This document shows positions 1 to 13,313 of a stretch of DNA of 64,000 bases, piece after piece. The position numbers were made by a program, and so were the translations under genes. The DNA is from Deinococcus aestuarii (GTDB taxonomy: Bacteria > Deinococcota > Deinococci > Deinococcales > Deinococcaceae). Location of the stretch: positions 186,001 to 250,000 of the forward strand of contig NZ_JAHKSN010000001.1 of NCBI RefSeq assembly GCF_018863415.1, read 5' to 3'. Each line of letters begins with the position of its first letter. The first letter of the stretch is position 1. The notes below the pieces were generated by a model that saw only the letters and a program-made list of their open reading frames with translations, had not been told where the DNA came from and did no database searches.

Positions 1-836
1 TCCGCTGCAACGTGTTCCGGCAGCGCGGGGCGGTGGGGGTGGTCATGCGGGTCGTGGCGGACACCGTGCCGGGCTTCGAGGCCCTGGGTCTCCCCGCCGA
101 GGTCATGTACGGCTTCGCGGCGGCGCCCCGGGGCCTGATCCTGGTGACTGGGCCCACCGGCAGCGGCAAGACCACCACGCTCGCTTCTCTGATCGACCAC
201 ATCAACCGCACCTACGCCTACAACATCATCACGCTCGAAGACCCCATCGAAATCCTGCACCGCAACCGCAAGAGCCTCGTCGTGCAGCGCGAGATCGGCG
301 CGGACACCCGCGACTTCCGCACGGCCCTCAAGTACGCCCTGCGCCAGGACCCCGACGTGATCATGATCGGCGAGATGCGCGACCGCGAGACGGTGGAGGC
401 CGCGCTGACCGCCGCGCAGACCGGGCACCTCGTCCTGAGCACCCTGCACACGCAAGACGCCGTGCGGTCAGTCAACCGCATCATCGACCTCTTCCCGCCC
501 TTCGAGCGCACCCAGATTCGTCTGCTTCTCGCCGAGTCGCTCGTCGGCATCGTCAGCCAGCGGCTGCTGAGACGGGCCGACGGGATGGGGCGGGTCCTGG
601 GCACCGAGGTCCTCCTCGCCACGCCCCTGGTGCGCGAGTACGTCAAGGATGAGGAGAAGACGGCCCTGATCAAGGACGCCATGATCGAGGACAACCTTCG
701 GGGAATGCAGACCTTCGACCAGCACCTCGTGCAGCTCTACCACCACCACCTGATCACCATGCAAGAAGCCCTCGACGCCGCCACCAGCCCCCACGAGTTC
801 CGGCTGATGGTGAACCAGGCGGGCATCGCGTTCTGA
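1..836 (+). CDS. pilT: Type IV pilus retraction ATPase PilT, 5' end missing
   Basis: Hexameric cytoplasmic ATPase that powers type IV pilus retraction, for twitching and DNA uptake. The frame is open from base 3 (R-C-N before the first GTG at 12), so the start and the N-terminal domain lie upstream of the window. Visible are the C-terminal RecA-like domain with Walker A GPTGSGKT, the acidic stretch LEDPIE, the Walker B region DPDVIMIGEMRD and the His box LSTLHT. The C-terminal helical part (MQTFDQHLVQLY) matches PilT-type retraction ATPases better than PilB-type extension ATPases. The next gene begins 45 bases later with its own promoter, so pilT looks like the end of its transcript. Confidence 0.9.
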   Translation, partial: RCNVFRQRGAVGVVMRVVADTVPGFEALGLPAEVMYGFAAAPRGLILVTGPTGSGKTTTLASLIDHINRTYAYNIITLEDPIEILHRNRKSLVVQREIGADTRDFRTALKYALRQDPDVIMIGEMRDRETVEAALTAAQTGHLVLSTLHTQDAVRSVNRIIDLFPPFERTQIRLLLAESLVGIVSQRLLRRADGMGRVLGTEVLLATPLVREYVKDEEKTALIKDAMIEDNLRGMQTFDQHLVQLYHHHLITMQEALDAATSPHEFRLMVNQAGIAF

Positions 837-868
837 TCGGAAACAGGTCGGTTCCGTACCCCCGACGG

Positions 869-874
869 TAGAGT
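869..874 (+). promoter_or_regulatory. -10 element TAGAGT, leaderless start
   Basis: TAGAGT lies 7 bases before the GTG at 882, and no Shine-Dalgarno sequence is present. The spacing fits a transcript beginning at or next to the start codon. Confidence 0.55.
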
Positions 875-881
875 AAAAGCC

Positions 882-1733
882 GTGAATGCGTCCGGTGAGG
901 AAAGCCCGAGTTCCGACGGGACTTCCAGCGGTCCTGCGCTGCAAAGCCTGCGGGAGACGAGCGCCTATCACCCCGTCGCCGTGTACCGCCGTGGCGACAT
1001 CATCGTCAAGGAAACCGGGTCGTGGGCGGCCAGCGTCCACGCTCTACTCAGGCACCTCCACGACAACGGGTTCCAAGGCGCTCCCCGCGTGGTGGGCACC
1101 GGCTTCGACGCGCAGGGGCGCGAAACTCTCACCTACATTGAAGGCGAATTTACCCAGCCCGGTCCGTGGAGTCTGGAGGGTGCCGCCGCCGTCGGTAGCC
1201 TGTTGCGTCAGCTCCATGCCGTCACTGCCACCTTCCACCCCCCTCAGGACGCCGTGTGGTCCCCCTGGTTCGGTCGCACATTGGGGGGAAGGGCGCGTGT
1301 TATCGGACATGGCGACGTTGCCCCGTGGAACATCGTCGCCCGTGATGGCCGTCCCGTCGCCCTGATCGATTGGGAACGCGCCGGTCCCGTCGATCCCCGG
1401 GTTGAACTGGCGCAGGCGTGCTGGCTGAACGCCAAACTGCACGACGACCTCGTAGCGGAACTTGAAGGGCTGCCTCCACTTGAGGAACGTGCCCGCCAAT
1501 TGCGCGCAATGGTGGATGCCTATGGCCTCTCTGCCGCGCAGCGGGTTGGATTCGTGGAATTGATGATCGAGTTCGTCGTGCATGACACGGCGAACGAGGC
1601 AGATGAGGCTGGAATCAGGCCGGAGAGCGAGTCGGCGGCCCCCCCCGAGCTGCTCTGGGGACTGGCCTGGCGTGCCCGTGCCGCCGCCTGGCTCTGCCGT
1701 CACCGCCGCATCCTCGAAAACGCGCTGTCCTGA
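882..1733 (+). CDS. Aminoglycoside phosphotransferase-fold kinase
   Basis: Member of the APH/choline kinase fold, which transfers phosphate from ATP to a small hydroxylated substrate; the substrate cannot be read from sequence. The 283 residues carry the catalytic loop HGDVAPWNIV and the metal-binding motif LIDWERAGP, both in the C-terminal lobe. The GTG start is chosen because TAGAGT sits 7 bases upstream; there is no ribosome binding site. The gene stands alone between pilT and greA. An inverted repeat spans its stop codon. A resistance role should not be assumed, because this fold is common in housekeeping and antibiotic-unrelated kinases. Confidence 0.75.
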   Translation: MNASGEESPSSDGTSSGPALQSLRETSAYHPVAVYRRGDIIVKETGSWAASVHALLRHLHDNGFQGAPRVVGTGFDAQGRETLTYIEGEFTQPGPWSLEGAAAVGSLLRQLHAVTATFHPPQDAVWSPWFGRTLGGRARVIGHGDVAPWNIVARDGRPVALIDWERAGPVDPRVELAQACWLNAKLHDDLVAELEGLPPLEERARQLRAMVDAYGLSAAQRVGFVELMIEFVVHDTANEADEAGIRPESESAAPPELLWGLAWRARAAAWLCRHRRILENALS

Positions 1734-1749
1734 ACAGGATATTCGAGGA
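1711..1749. repeat. Nested inverted repeat over a stop codon
   Basis: TCCTCGAA (1711-1718) pairs with TTCGAGGA (1742-1749), and inside it TCCTG (1728-1732) pairs with CAGGA (1735-1739). The stop codon of the phosphotransferase is in the inner loop. There is no T tract, so it is either a weak terminator or an mRNA 3' end hairpin. Confidence 0.4.
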
Positions 1750-1786
1750 CGCCATAACCTGTGTGAATCGTGTGGAGGCTCTGCCC

Positions 1787-1792
1787 TATACT
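1787..1792 (+). promoter_or_regulatory. -10 element TATACT of greA
   Basis: TATACT ends 8 bases before the greA ATG. No ribosome binding site lies between them, so greA is probably transcribed as a leaderless mRNA. Confidence 0.55.
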
Positions 1793-1800
1793 GGGCCGCC

Positions 1801-2273
<473 letters not shown>

Positions 2274-2286
2274 CGGTCAGGTGGGG

Positions 2287-2322
2287 AGGACGGGTGGAGC
2301 CAGGCCCGTCCTTCCTTCTTTT
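2287..2322 (+). terminator. Intrinsic terminator after greA
   Basis: AGGACGGG (2287-2294) pairs with CCCGTCCT (2305-2312) over a 10-base loop, followed by a pyrimidine tract rich in T (2313-2322). Confidence 0.75.
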
Positions 2323-2382
2323 CCCCTGGCTCGGAAAGCCTCGTCCTCTGAAAAACGGTCCGGCACGTCCGGGGAGAACGGG

Positions 2383-2388
2383 TAGAAT
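2383..2388 (+). promoter_or_regulatory. Possible malQ -10 element TAGAAT
   Basis: TAGAAT lies 59 bases before the malQ ATG, which would give a leader of about 50 bases containing a strong GGAGG ribosome binding site at about 2438. No convincing -35 is visible. Confidence 0.4.
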
Positions 2389-2447
2389 ACGGCGGCTTTC
2401 TGGAATCACTTCCATCCCTCTCCCCTGCTCCGACACGGAGGACTTTC

Positions 2448-3953
<1,506 letters not shown>

Positions 3954-3970
3954 CGGGAATGTTCCCCAGA

Positions 3971-4011
3971 GTGGGAGTCAGGCGAAAGCTTTGGCTCCCG
4001 CTTCTCTTTTT
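3971..4011 (+). terminator. Intrinsic terminator after malQ
   Basis: GTGGGAGTCA (3971-3980) pairs with TGGCTCCCGC (3992-4001) with two G-T wobbles, followed by TTCTCTTTTT. Confidence 0.7.
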
Positions 4012-4037
4012 CCCACTTCCCACCCCCCACGACCCAC

Positions 4038-4043
4038 TACCCT
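4038..4043 (+). promoter_or_regulatory. -10 element TACCCT, leaderless start
   Basis: TACCCT ends 7 bases before the ATG at 4051. There is no ribosome binding site between them. Confidence 0.5.
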
Positions 4044-4050
4044 GTTTCCC

Positions 4051-4623
4051 ATGAAGCTCTATACCAAGACGGGCGACGACGGCTCCACCGGCCTCTACGG
4101 TCCCGAGCGGGTGAGCAAGACGCACGTGCGGGTCGAGGCGTACGGCACGGTGGACGAGCTCAACAGCGTGGTGGGCCTCGCGCGGGCGCACAACATGGCG
4201 AGCCCGCAGCCCGACGCGACCCTCGACGCCGACCTCGAATACCTCCAGAATGCGCTGTTCGACGTGGGCGCCGACCTCGCCACGCGGCAGGGCAGCGTCT
4301 CGGCGGGCAAGATCAGCCGCATGGACGAGCAGGACGCCGCTTTTCTGGAGGCGATGATCGACCGCTACCAGGAAGTCGCGCCCGTCTTCAAGGGCTTCGT
4401 CCACCCCGGCGGCACCCAGACCGCCGCCGCCCTCCACATCGCCCGCACGGTCGCCCGCCGCGCCGAGCGCGTGTCGATTGAACTCGCGGGGGTCGAGGAG
4501 GTCAACCCTGCCGTCCTCGTCTACCTCAACCGCATCTCCGACCTGCTGTTCGTGATGGCCCGCGCGGCGAACCAGACGGCGGGGCTGGAGGAGCACGCCT
4601 GGACGGTGAAGGGGCGGAGGTAG
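4051..4623 (+). CDS. pduO: PduO-type cob(I)alamin adenosyltransferase
   Basis: Transfers the adenosyl group of ATP to cob(I)alamin or cobyrinic acid diamide to make the B12 coenzyme. The 190 residues begin with the ATP-binding signature KTGDDGSTGL, then GTVDELNSVVG, and a C-terminal helix with ARTVARRAER that carries the conserved substrate-contacting Arg and Glu. The open frame extends to 3991, but the ATG at 4051 gives the exact family N-terminus (MKLYTKTGDDG) and sits 7 bases after a TACCCT element. No microcompartment or other cobalamin gene is nearby, so it probably serves general B12 salvage. Confidence 0.92.
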   Translation: MKLYTKTGDDGSTGLYGPERVSKTHVRVEAYGTVDELNSVVGLARAHNMASPQPDATLDADLEYLQNALFDVGADLATRQGSVSAGKISRMDEQDAAFLEAMIDRYQEVAPVFKGFVHPGGTQTAAALHIARTVARRAERVSIELAGVEEVNPAVLVYLNRISDLLFVMARAANQTAGLEEHAWTVKGRR

Positions 4624-4709
4624 CACAAGGGGTCGAGGTTCGGACCCTCGCGGCGAGCCGACGGCCTCCTGCGAAGCCGCGTCGAGGGCTCGGGGCGCCG
4701 TCGAGGCAC

Positions 4710-5135
4710 TCATTTCAGAGCAAAGGCGAACAAGTGCTGTGGTTGAAGGACCCGACTGCCGCTCCGGTGGGTTTCCAAACACAGCACCATCTCCCCTTCC
4801 GGCCTGTGACACTGACGAGTGCCCGTCCCTTTCGGTGAGTTGCCCACCGTGATCACGTTCAGCGTGGAGGTCGTCTGAATGGGGTGGTTGAAAAATGCCT
4901 TGACGTGCGGCTCGAAGACCTCTCCGAAGCACGACTGCGTGATCTGGCGGCCCTCGAAGGGAAGGTCCTGCAAAGAAATGCACTCGACGTTCTTCGCTTG
5001 ATACTCGCTCAGTCGCGCCTGCATTTGCCGTTGCTCGGGTGAGCCTGGCGTGAGGTTGCGCGTCTCCTTGAACCGGGTGTCTTTGCAGCCCAACAGGACT
5101 GCACTCAGGAGAAGCCAACCCGCCCCCTTTGTCAT
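4710..5135 (-). CDS. Small hypothetical lipoprotein
   Basis: About 141 residues, function unknown. A short N-terminus and a hydrophobic stretch (GWLLLSAVLLGC) ending in a lipobox Cys predict export and lipid anchoring. The mature part is polar, with four further Cys that could form disulfides outside the cytoplasm. I recognise no domain. ATG 5135 is preferred over an in-frame GTG at 5147 because it gives a cleaner signal peptide; neither has a strong ribosome binding site. It lies 15 bases downstream of the amidase stop on the same strand, so the two are probably co-transcribed. Confidence 0.6.
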   Translation of the reverse strand: MTKGAGWLLLSAVLLGCKDTRFKETRNLTPGSPEQRQMQARLSEYQAKNVECISLQDLPFEGRQITQSCFGEVFEPHVKAFFNHPIQTTSTLNVITVGNSPKGTGTRQCHRPEGEMVLCLETHRSGSRVLQPQHLFAFALK

Positions 5136-5150
5136 GCCCGAGTCCACCCG

Positions 5151-6251
5151 CTACTCCGCGTGGACGAAATCCAGAATCGCCCGCGCAATCGCCGTCGCCA
5201 CCCGGTCGCGGTAGGCGGGCTGGGCGAGGCGGGGCCCCTCCACGGGGCTGGAGCCGAAGCCGATCTCGACGAGGATGGCGGCGGTGGTGGGGTTGCGGAT
5301 GACGTAAAAGGCGTCGGTCTGCACGCCGCGGTTCAGGGCGCCCGTGGCGGCGACGAGGCGGGCCTGGACCTTCTGGGCGAGTGAGCGGGAAAAGGACACC
5401 TTGGCCTGGGCGAGGAGGTCGCCGAGGAGGTTCTGGGCGTTGTTGGCGGCGCGGCGGGTGAGTTCCTGGCCGAGGCTGCCGCCGCCGTTCTCGCGGACGG
5501 CGAGGCTGCGACCCTGGCCCGCGAGCGGCTGGCCGAAGTAGTAGGTCTCGATGCCGTGGGCGGCGGGGTTGGTCGAGGCGTTGACGTGGATGCTGACGAA
5601 GGCGGTGGTCCTGGCGTTGGTGGCGAGGCGGGAACGCAGGTTGAGGTCGTCGGCCTTGTTCGCGCTGAGGTGCGTGTTGCTCTCGCGGCTCATCACGACC
5701 TCGACGCCGTGCTTGCGCAGTTCGTCGCGCACCCGGCGGGCCACGGAGAGGTTGACCTCGGCTTCCGTGACCCAGCGGCTGCGCATCCCCTGGTCGATGC
5801 CGCCGTGCCCGGCGTCGAGCACCACCACGGGCCGGACGGGACGCGCCGTGCCCGTCGGGCGCGTGACGGCGGCGGGGGAACGGGCGGGAGGGCGGGCCGC
5901 CGTTGCGGTCGGCACGTCGATCACCAGCCGGGCGGGCTGGCCGCTCCTGGCAGGCAGGACGGTCGCCGTCGCCTTCCGGCCGGGGGCGAGGGTGACGGTG
6001 ACGGTCTTGCCCGCGACGGTGTAGCCGGTCACGCCGGGCGCGCTCAGACGGCCCCGGGCGGCGGGCAGGCTCAGGCCGAGCTTTACGGTGACCCGTCCGC
6101 CCGTGACCTGGGTGCTGGCGGCGGGGGTGCCGGAGGAGGCGGGGCGGGGCAGGTCGAACACCAGCCGCGTGTAGCCCGGGTGGGTGCCCACGCGCGGGGC
6201 GGCGACCGCCGTGGAGGCGAGCAGCAACAGGAGAAGGAGGGGGCGCTTCAC
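5151..6251 (-). CDS. N-acetylmuramoyl-L-alanine amidase, AMIN plus Amidase_3
   Basis: Exported zinc enzyme that cuts the bond between N-acetylmuramic acid and the stem peptide in cell division or wall turnover. The 366 residues consist of a signal peptide (residues 1-18, seven consecutive Leu then AVAA), a beta-rich AMIN-like region to about 120, a Pro/Ala/Thr linker, and Amidase_3 from about 145. The zinc ligands are visible: His in LDAGHGG, Glu in VTEAEVNL, His in SIHVNAS, and the catalytic Glu in LVEIGFG. The GTG start at 6251 lies 9 bases after TACACT; the long open frame upstream does not encode a signal peptide. A second, larger amidase is at 50001. Confidence 0.88.
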   Translation of the reverse strand: MKRPLLLLLLLASTAVAAPRVGTHPGYTRLVFDLPRPASSGTPAASTQVTGGRVTVKLGLSLPAARGRLSAPGVTGYTVAGKTVTVTLAPGRKATATVLPARSGQPARLVIDVPTATAARPPARSPAAVTRPTGTARPVRPVVVLDAGHGGIDQGMRSRWVTEAEVNLSVARRVRDELRKHGVEVVMSRESNTHLSANKADDLNLRSRLATNARTTAFVSIHVNASTNPAAHGIETYYFGQPLAGQGRSLAVRENGGGSLGQELTRRAANNAQNLLGDLLAQAKVSFSRSLAQKVQARLVAATGALNRGVQTDAFYVIRNPTTAAILVEIGFGSSPVEGPRLAQPAYRDRVATAIARAILDFVHAE

Positions 6252-6260
6252 TGCGCTGGG

Positions 6261-6266
6261 AGTGTA
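6261..6266 (-). promoter_or_regulatory. -10 element TACACT of the amidase
   Basis: On the minus strand TACACT ends 9 bases before the GTG at 6251; no ribosome binding site is present. Confidence 0.45.
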
Positions 6267-6373
6267 CCCCGCCGCGCCCCGCGGGCGTTCAACCACAGAT
6301 GAGCGGGGCTCCGTTCCTCCCGGGGCTGAAGCGGGGCTGACCGACCCGCTCACCGGGCTCAGGGGCCGGACGC

Positions 6374-6379
6374 TAGGGT
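6374..6379 (+). promoter_or_regulatory. -10 element TAGGGT, leaderless start
   Basis: TAGGGT ends 7 bases before ATG 6387. The same layout recurs before 9938, 46589 (minus strand) and 60765. Confidence 0.5.
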
Positions 6380-6386
6380 GGGGCGC

Positions 6387-7013
6387 ATGAAGCGCCTTTT
6401 CCTCCCCCTGCTCGCCGCGCTGACCCTCGGGGTGGGCGGGGCCGTCACGTTCGGCGGGCTGAGCGTGACCCCCCGGGGGCCGCAGAACCTCAACCTCCAG
6501 ACGGGCGCGACCGAGCTGCCCCAGGGAGGCACCGCCACCGACGCCCGCACCGGGCTGCGGCTGAGCGCCGCCCGGATGGAATTGCAGCCCGGCGAGCGCC
6601 TCACCGCACGCTCGGCGACGGTCACGACCCGGCAGGGCGGCACCCTGCGCGCGGGGAGCGTGACCTACGACCTGGGGCGCGGCACGGTGACGGCCTCCGG
6701 CAACGTGACCTACACCGACGCGCGGCTCCAGGGGCTGAAGGCCGAGCGCCTCGTCTTGCACGTGCGAACGGGCTTCGTGAGCGCTCTCGGCGGCGTGCAG
6801 GCCCAGACCCCGCCGCTCCGCGCCGCCGCCCTCGCCTTCGACGGCAGCACGTCCCAGGCGGTGCTGGCCGGGCCCTACCGGGTGAGTGCGGGGGGCCTCC
6901 AGGCCGGGGCCGGGGGTCGGGCGCTGCTCGTGTTCGGCGGCACCCGGCTCCTGCGCGCCACGCCAAATCCCGACGCGGCGACCGTGGGCCGCTTCTCGCC
7001 CTACCTGAGGTAG
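6387..7013 (+). CDS. Exported LptA/OstA-like hypothetical protein
   Basis: A 208-residue protein with a signal peptide (MKRLFLPLLAALTLGVGGAV) and repeating short beta strands: LTARSATVTTRQGGTLRAG, then GTVTASGNVTYTD. This alternation of a membrane-facing strand and a G-N-V turn resembles the jelly-roll repeats of the LptA/OstA family. The family moves lipids across the periplasm in diderms, and Deinococcus has an outer envelope layer, but I cannot show a substrate. The gene diverges from the amidase with promoters in the 135-base interval. ATG 6387 is preferred to GTG 6378, which overlaps the -10 hexamer. Confidence 0.55.
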   Translation: MKRLFLPLLAALTLGVGGAVTFGGLSVTPRGPQNLNLQTGATELPQGGTATDARTGLRLSAARMELQPGERLTARSATVTTRQGGTLRAGSVTYDLGRGTVTASGNVTYTDARLQGLKAERLVLHVRTGFVSALGGVQAQTPPLRAAALAFDGSTSQAVLAGPYRVSAGGLQAGAGGRALLVFGGTRLLRATPNPDAATVGRFSPYLR

Positions 7014-7155
7014 GCCTCTGGTCTAGGCAGGGCCCGGTGCCCCGGGTCGCGCGGCGCAGACGACACCGACCCGCCCCCTCAAGGGCACGGGGGCCAGGCG
7101 ATGTGGGATTTTCCATGTCATCCGGTGAGGATCGTCCGTATCATCCCCAGGTTCT

Positions 7156-8391
7156 ATGATGTCAAACCAACCCCGTCCGCTCCGCCCCCTGGGGCTCGCC
7201 CTCGCCCTCGCCCTGCCGCCCCTGCTGACGGCCTGTGGGGGGACGGCGGTTTCCCTGACGTCGGCGGAGTCGTCCGCCCCATCGGTCCAGGCCCTGGCGG
7301 CTCCGGTGGCCGAACAGACCTACACCCTGGCGAACCTGTGCTCGGGCAAACCGCTCGGCGTGCAGGGGGGCTCGACGGCGAACGGGGCGGCCATCGTGCA
7401 GCAGGCGGCCACGGGGGCGGGAAGCCAGCAGTGGACCCTGCGGGCGACGGACGGCGGCTATTTCAGGGTCGTGGCCCGGCACAGCGGCAAGGGGCTGGAC
7501 GTGTCCAATGCCGCCACCTCCGCGGGGAGTCCGGTGGCGCAGTGGGACCTCTGGGGGGGGACCAACCAGCAGTGGAAGTTCGAGGACGTGGGGAGCGGCA
7601 CGTACGAACTCTCTCCCCGGCACGCCCCGGGGATGCGGCTCGACGTGCGCGGGGCCTCGTCCGCCGACGGCGCCGCCGTGCAGCTCTACGGCGACAACAA
7701 CACCTGCGCCCAGCGGTGGAGGCTGAGTGCCGCGCAGGCCAGCTCCACGCCCACGCCGGGTCCGGCCCCGACGCCCACCCCCACCGTGGCCCCCGTGACG
7801 GCGCGGCGCGTGATGCCCCTGGGCGACTCCATCACCGACGGGTACAACATCCCCGGGGGCTACCGCACCCCGCTGCTGCCGGGGCTCACGGCGGCGGGCC
7901 TGCCCACCGATTTCGTCGGCTCGGCGCAAAACGGCCCCTCCGCGCTCGCGGACCGTGACCACGAGGGGCACAGCGGCTGGCGGATCGACGAGATCGCCGG
8001 ACAGGTGGACGGCTGGCTGGACCGCGCGCAGCCGGACGTGATCTTGCTCATGATCGGCACCAACGACATGATCCAAAACCGCGACGTCGGCGGCGCCCCC
8101 ACCCGGCTGGGCGCCCTCCTCGACCGCATCGCGGCCCGCAGGCCCTCCGCGACCGTCATCGTCGCGTCCCTCCCGCCCCTGAGCGACCGGGCACAAGACG
8201 CCCGGGCCCGCACCTTCAACGCTGCCCTCCCGGGGCTGGTGAGCACCCGGGCGGCCCAGGGCAGGCGCGTGAAGTTCGTGGACGCCTCCGCCCGGCTGAC
8301 CCTCGCCGACCTGGCCGACGGGGTTCACCCCAACGCCGCCGGATACGCCAAGCTGGCCGAGCTGTGGCTGGGCGCCTTGCGGGGCCTCTGA
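7156..8391 (+). CDS. Lectin-esterase lipoprotein (RICIN plus SGNH/GDSL)
   Basis: Predicted surface-anchored carbohydrate esterase of 411 residues. Order: lipoprotein signal ending in LLTACGG; a ricin B-type lectin region (about 50-195) with three repeats marked by QQW, QQW and QRW; a Pro/Thr linker; and an SGNH hydrolase domain (about 215-411). SGNH blocks are present: MPLGDSITDGYN (nucleophile Ser), HEGHSGW, LMIGTNDM, and DGVHPNAAGY with the catalytic Asp and His. The arrangement suggests a binding module guiding deacetylation of a polysaccharide. The start is MM at 7156. TATCAT at 7139 may be the -10. A terminator follows the gene. Confidence 0.85.
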   Translation: MMSNQPRPLRPLGLALALALPPLLTACGGTAVSLTSAESSAPSVQALAAPVAEQTYTLANLCSGKPLGVQGGSTANGAAIVQQAATGAGSQQWTLRATDGGYFRVVARHSGKGLDVSNAATSAGSPVAQWDLWGGTNQQWKFEDVGSGTYELSPRHAPGMRLDVRGASSADGAAVQLYGDNNTCAQRWRLSAAQASSTPTPGPAPTPTPTVAPVTARRVMPLGDSITDGYNIPGGYRTPLLPGLTAAGLPTDFVGSAQNGPSALADRDHEGHSGWRIDEIAGQVDGWLDRAQPDVILLMIGTNDMIQNRDVGGAPTRLGALLDRIAARRPSATVIVASLPPLSDRAQDARARTFNAALPGLVSTRAAQGRRVKFVDASARLTLADLADGVHPNAAGYAKLAELWLGALRGL

Positions 8392-8413
8392 GTCTCACCG
8401 TTCCCGTCGGCGA

Positions 8414-8450
8414 GGGGGGCACCCGGACGCTGGGTGCCTCCTTCCCCTTC
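8414..8450 (+). terminator. Intrinsic terminator after the esterase
   Basis: GGCACCC (8418-8424) pairs with GGGTGCC (8432-8438), extendable by GAGG/CCTC with one mismatch, followed by a pyrimidine-rich tail TCCTTCCCCTTC. Confidence 0.5.
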
Positions 8451-8492
8451 GTCATCCCGTGACCCGGTGCCGACCGGACGGAAACGCCGTGT

Positions 8493-9587
<1,095 letters not shown>

Positions 9588-9925
9588 GCGCGCTCCGGGT
9601 CAGGTCTCCTCCACTCACAGCGGTACCCTAGCGTCTGCGCTGTGAGGAAGACGTGAGCAAGCACCACAGTTGGCCCACGGCCCGTGGCGTCCGCACGTGA
9701 ACGCGCGGTGAGCCCCCCCCGCGACCCCGTTATGCTCGGTCTCTTCCTGCCTTGCTGTCGTTCTCGTCAAGCGGCTCGCTTCCCCTCTCGCGGCGCCATT
9801 GTAGCGCCCCGCCCCGCCGTCAGGTAAAGGTTTGATGATGGGTCTGGCGCGGGAGTCACCGGGACGGTGCGGTCATGGGCCGCCGCGTCGCCCGCGGTTC
9901 GGCGGCCACCGGGGGCGATTTGCCC
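9588..9925. other. Intergenic region with a minus-strand promoter candidate
   Basis: About 340 bases between two divergent genes, with no supportable open reading frame. It contains TAGGGT on the minus strand near 9627 for the HD-GYP gene. Further away there is a better minus-strand promoter, TTTACC (9822-9827) spaced 18 from TACAAT (9798-9803). The second one is too far from the gene to be its usual promoter and may drive a long leader or a small RNA. Confidence 0.35.
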
Positions 9926-9931
9926 TAGGGT
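9926..9931 (+). promoter_or_regulatory. -10 element TAGGGT, leaderless start
   Basis: TAGGGT ends 6 bases before ATG 9938, with no ribosome binding site between. Confidence 0.5.
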
Positions 9932-9937
9932 GGGGCC

Positions 9938-10730
9938 ATGTTGCGGGTGCTGTTTGTGGGAGACGTGTATGGGGCGCCGGGGCGCCGGGTGCTGGGGGCG
10001 CACCTGCCGGTCATCCGGAGCCGCTTCGACTTCGTGGTCGTGAACGGCGAGAACGCGGCGGGGGGCTACGGCCTGCACCGGGAGGCGGCCGACGCCATCT
10101 TGCGCGCCGGGGCGGGCTGCATCACCCTGGGTAACCACGCCTGGCACCACAAGGACGTGTTTGCCCTGATGCTCGACGAGGGGAAGTACCCCCTCGTGCG
10201 GCCCCTCAACTACGCCGACCCCGGCACGCCGGGCGTGGGCTGGCGCAGCTTCGAGGTGCGGGCGGCGGGCGGCGGGACCGAGCGGCTGACGGTCGTGAAC
10301 GTGCTCGGGCGGGTCTTCATGGAGGCGGTGGCGAACCCCTTCCGGGCGATGGACGAGCTGCTGGAGCGGGGTGACCTGGGCAACGTCCTCGTGGACATGC
10401 ATGCCGAGGCGACGAGCGAGAAAGCGGCGCTCGCGTGGCACCTCGACGGTCGGGTGGCCGCCGTGATCGGCACGCACACCCACGTGCCCACCGCCGACAC
10501 CCGGGTCCTGCCGGGCGGGACGGCCTTCCAGACGGACGCGGGCTTCACCGGGCCGCGCGACAGCGTGATCGGCGCCGCACCCGGGGGACCCGTGGCGAAG
10601 TTCCTGACCGAGCGACCCCACCGCTTCGGGGTGGCGGAGGGGCCCGCCGAGCTGAACGGGGTGATTGTCCAGATGGAGGGGGGGCGGGCCCTGGGGGTGG
10701 ACCGGTACCGTTACGTGGAGGGGGAGGAAC

Positions 10731-10747
<17 letters not shown>
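9938..10747 (+). CDS. YmdB-family metallophosphoesterase
   Basis: Belongs to the TIGR00282/YmdB family of dinuclear metal phosphodiesterases, which hydrolyse 2',3'-cyclic nucleotides or cAMP and affect RNA metabolism and biofilm in Bacillus. At 269 residues it has the usual size. Metal ligands are visible in order: [33 protein letters not shown] and [10 protein letters not shown]. The usual GNHTWD box reads GNHAWHHKD here, a modest variation outside the direct ligands. Its last 17 bases overlap ppc, so the two are translationally linked and co-transcribed from the TAGGGT promoter. Confidence 0.88.
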
Positions 10748-13211
<2,464 letters not shown>

Positions 13212-13313
13212 GGCGTTTCCAAACCCGGACATTCAGCGACCATTTGCGCTCCTTCGCCACCGGCTACGTCATCGCGCGGAGGCGGCGCCGCTGTTCATGG
13301 GCCACAGTGAGGT

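Noticed and set aside
882..1733. Aminoglycoside resistance gene
   Set aside because: The fold is shared by many unrelated kinases; no resistance-specific signature or mobile context is seen.
1582..1800. 73-codon N-terminal extension of greA
   Set aside because: GreA starts at ATG 1801; the extension overlaps the previous gene and has no family match.
4051..4623. Part of a propanediol microcompartment
   Set aside because: PduO alone occurs widely; no shell proteins or diol dehydratase are near.
9767..9800. Short peptide MAPREGKRAA next to TACAAT
   Set aside because: Its ATG lies inside the -10 hexamer, so it cannot be translated from that promoter.
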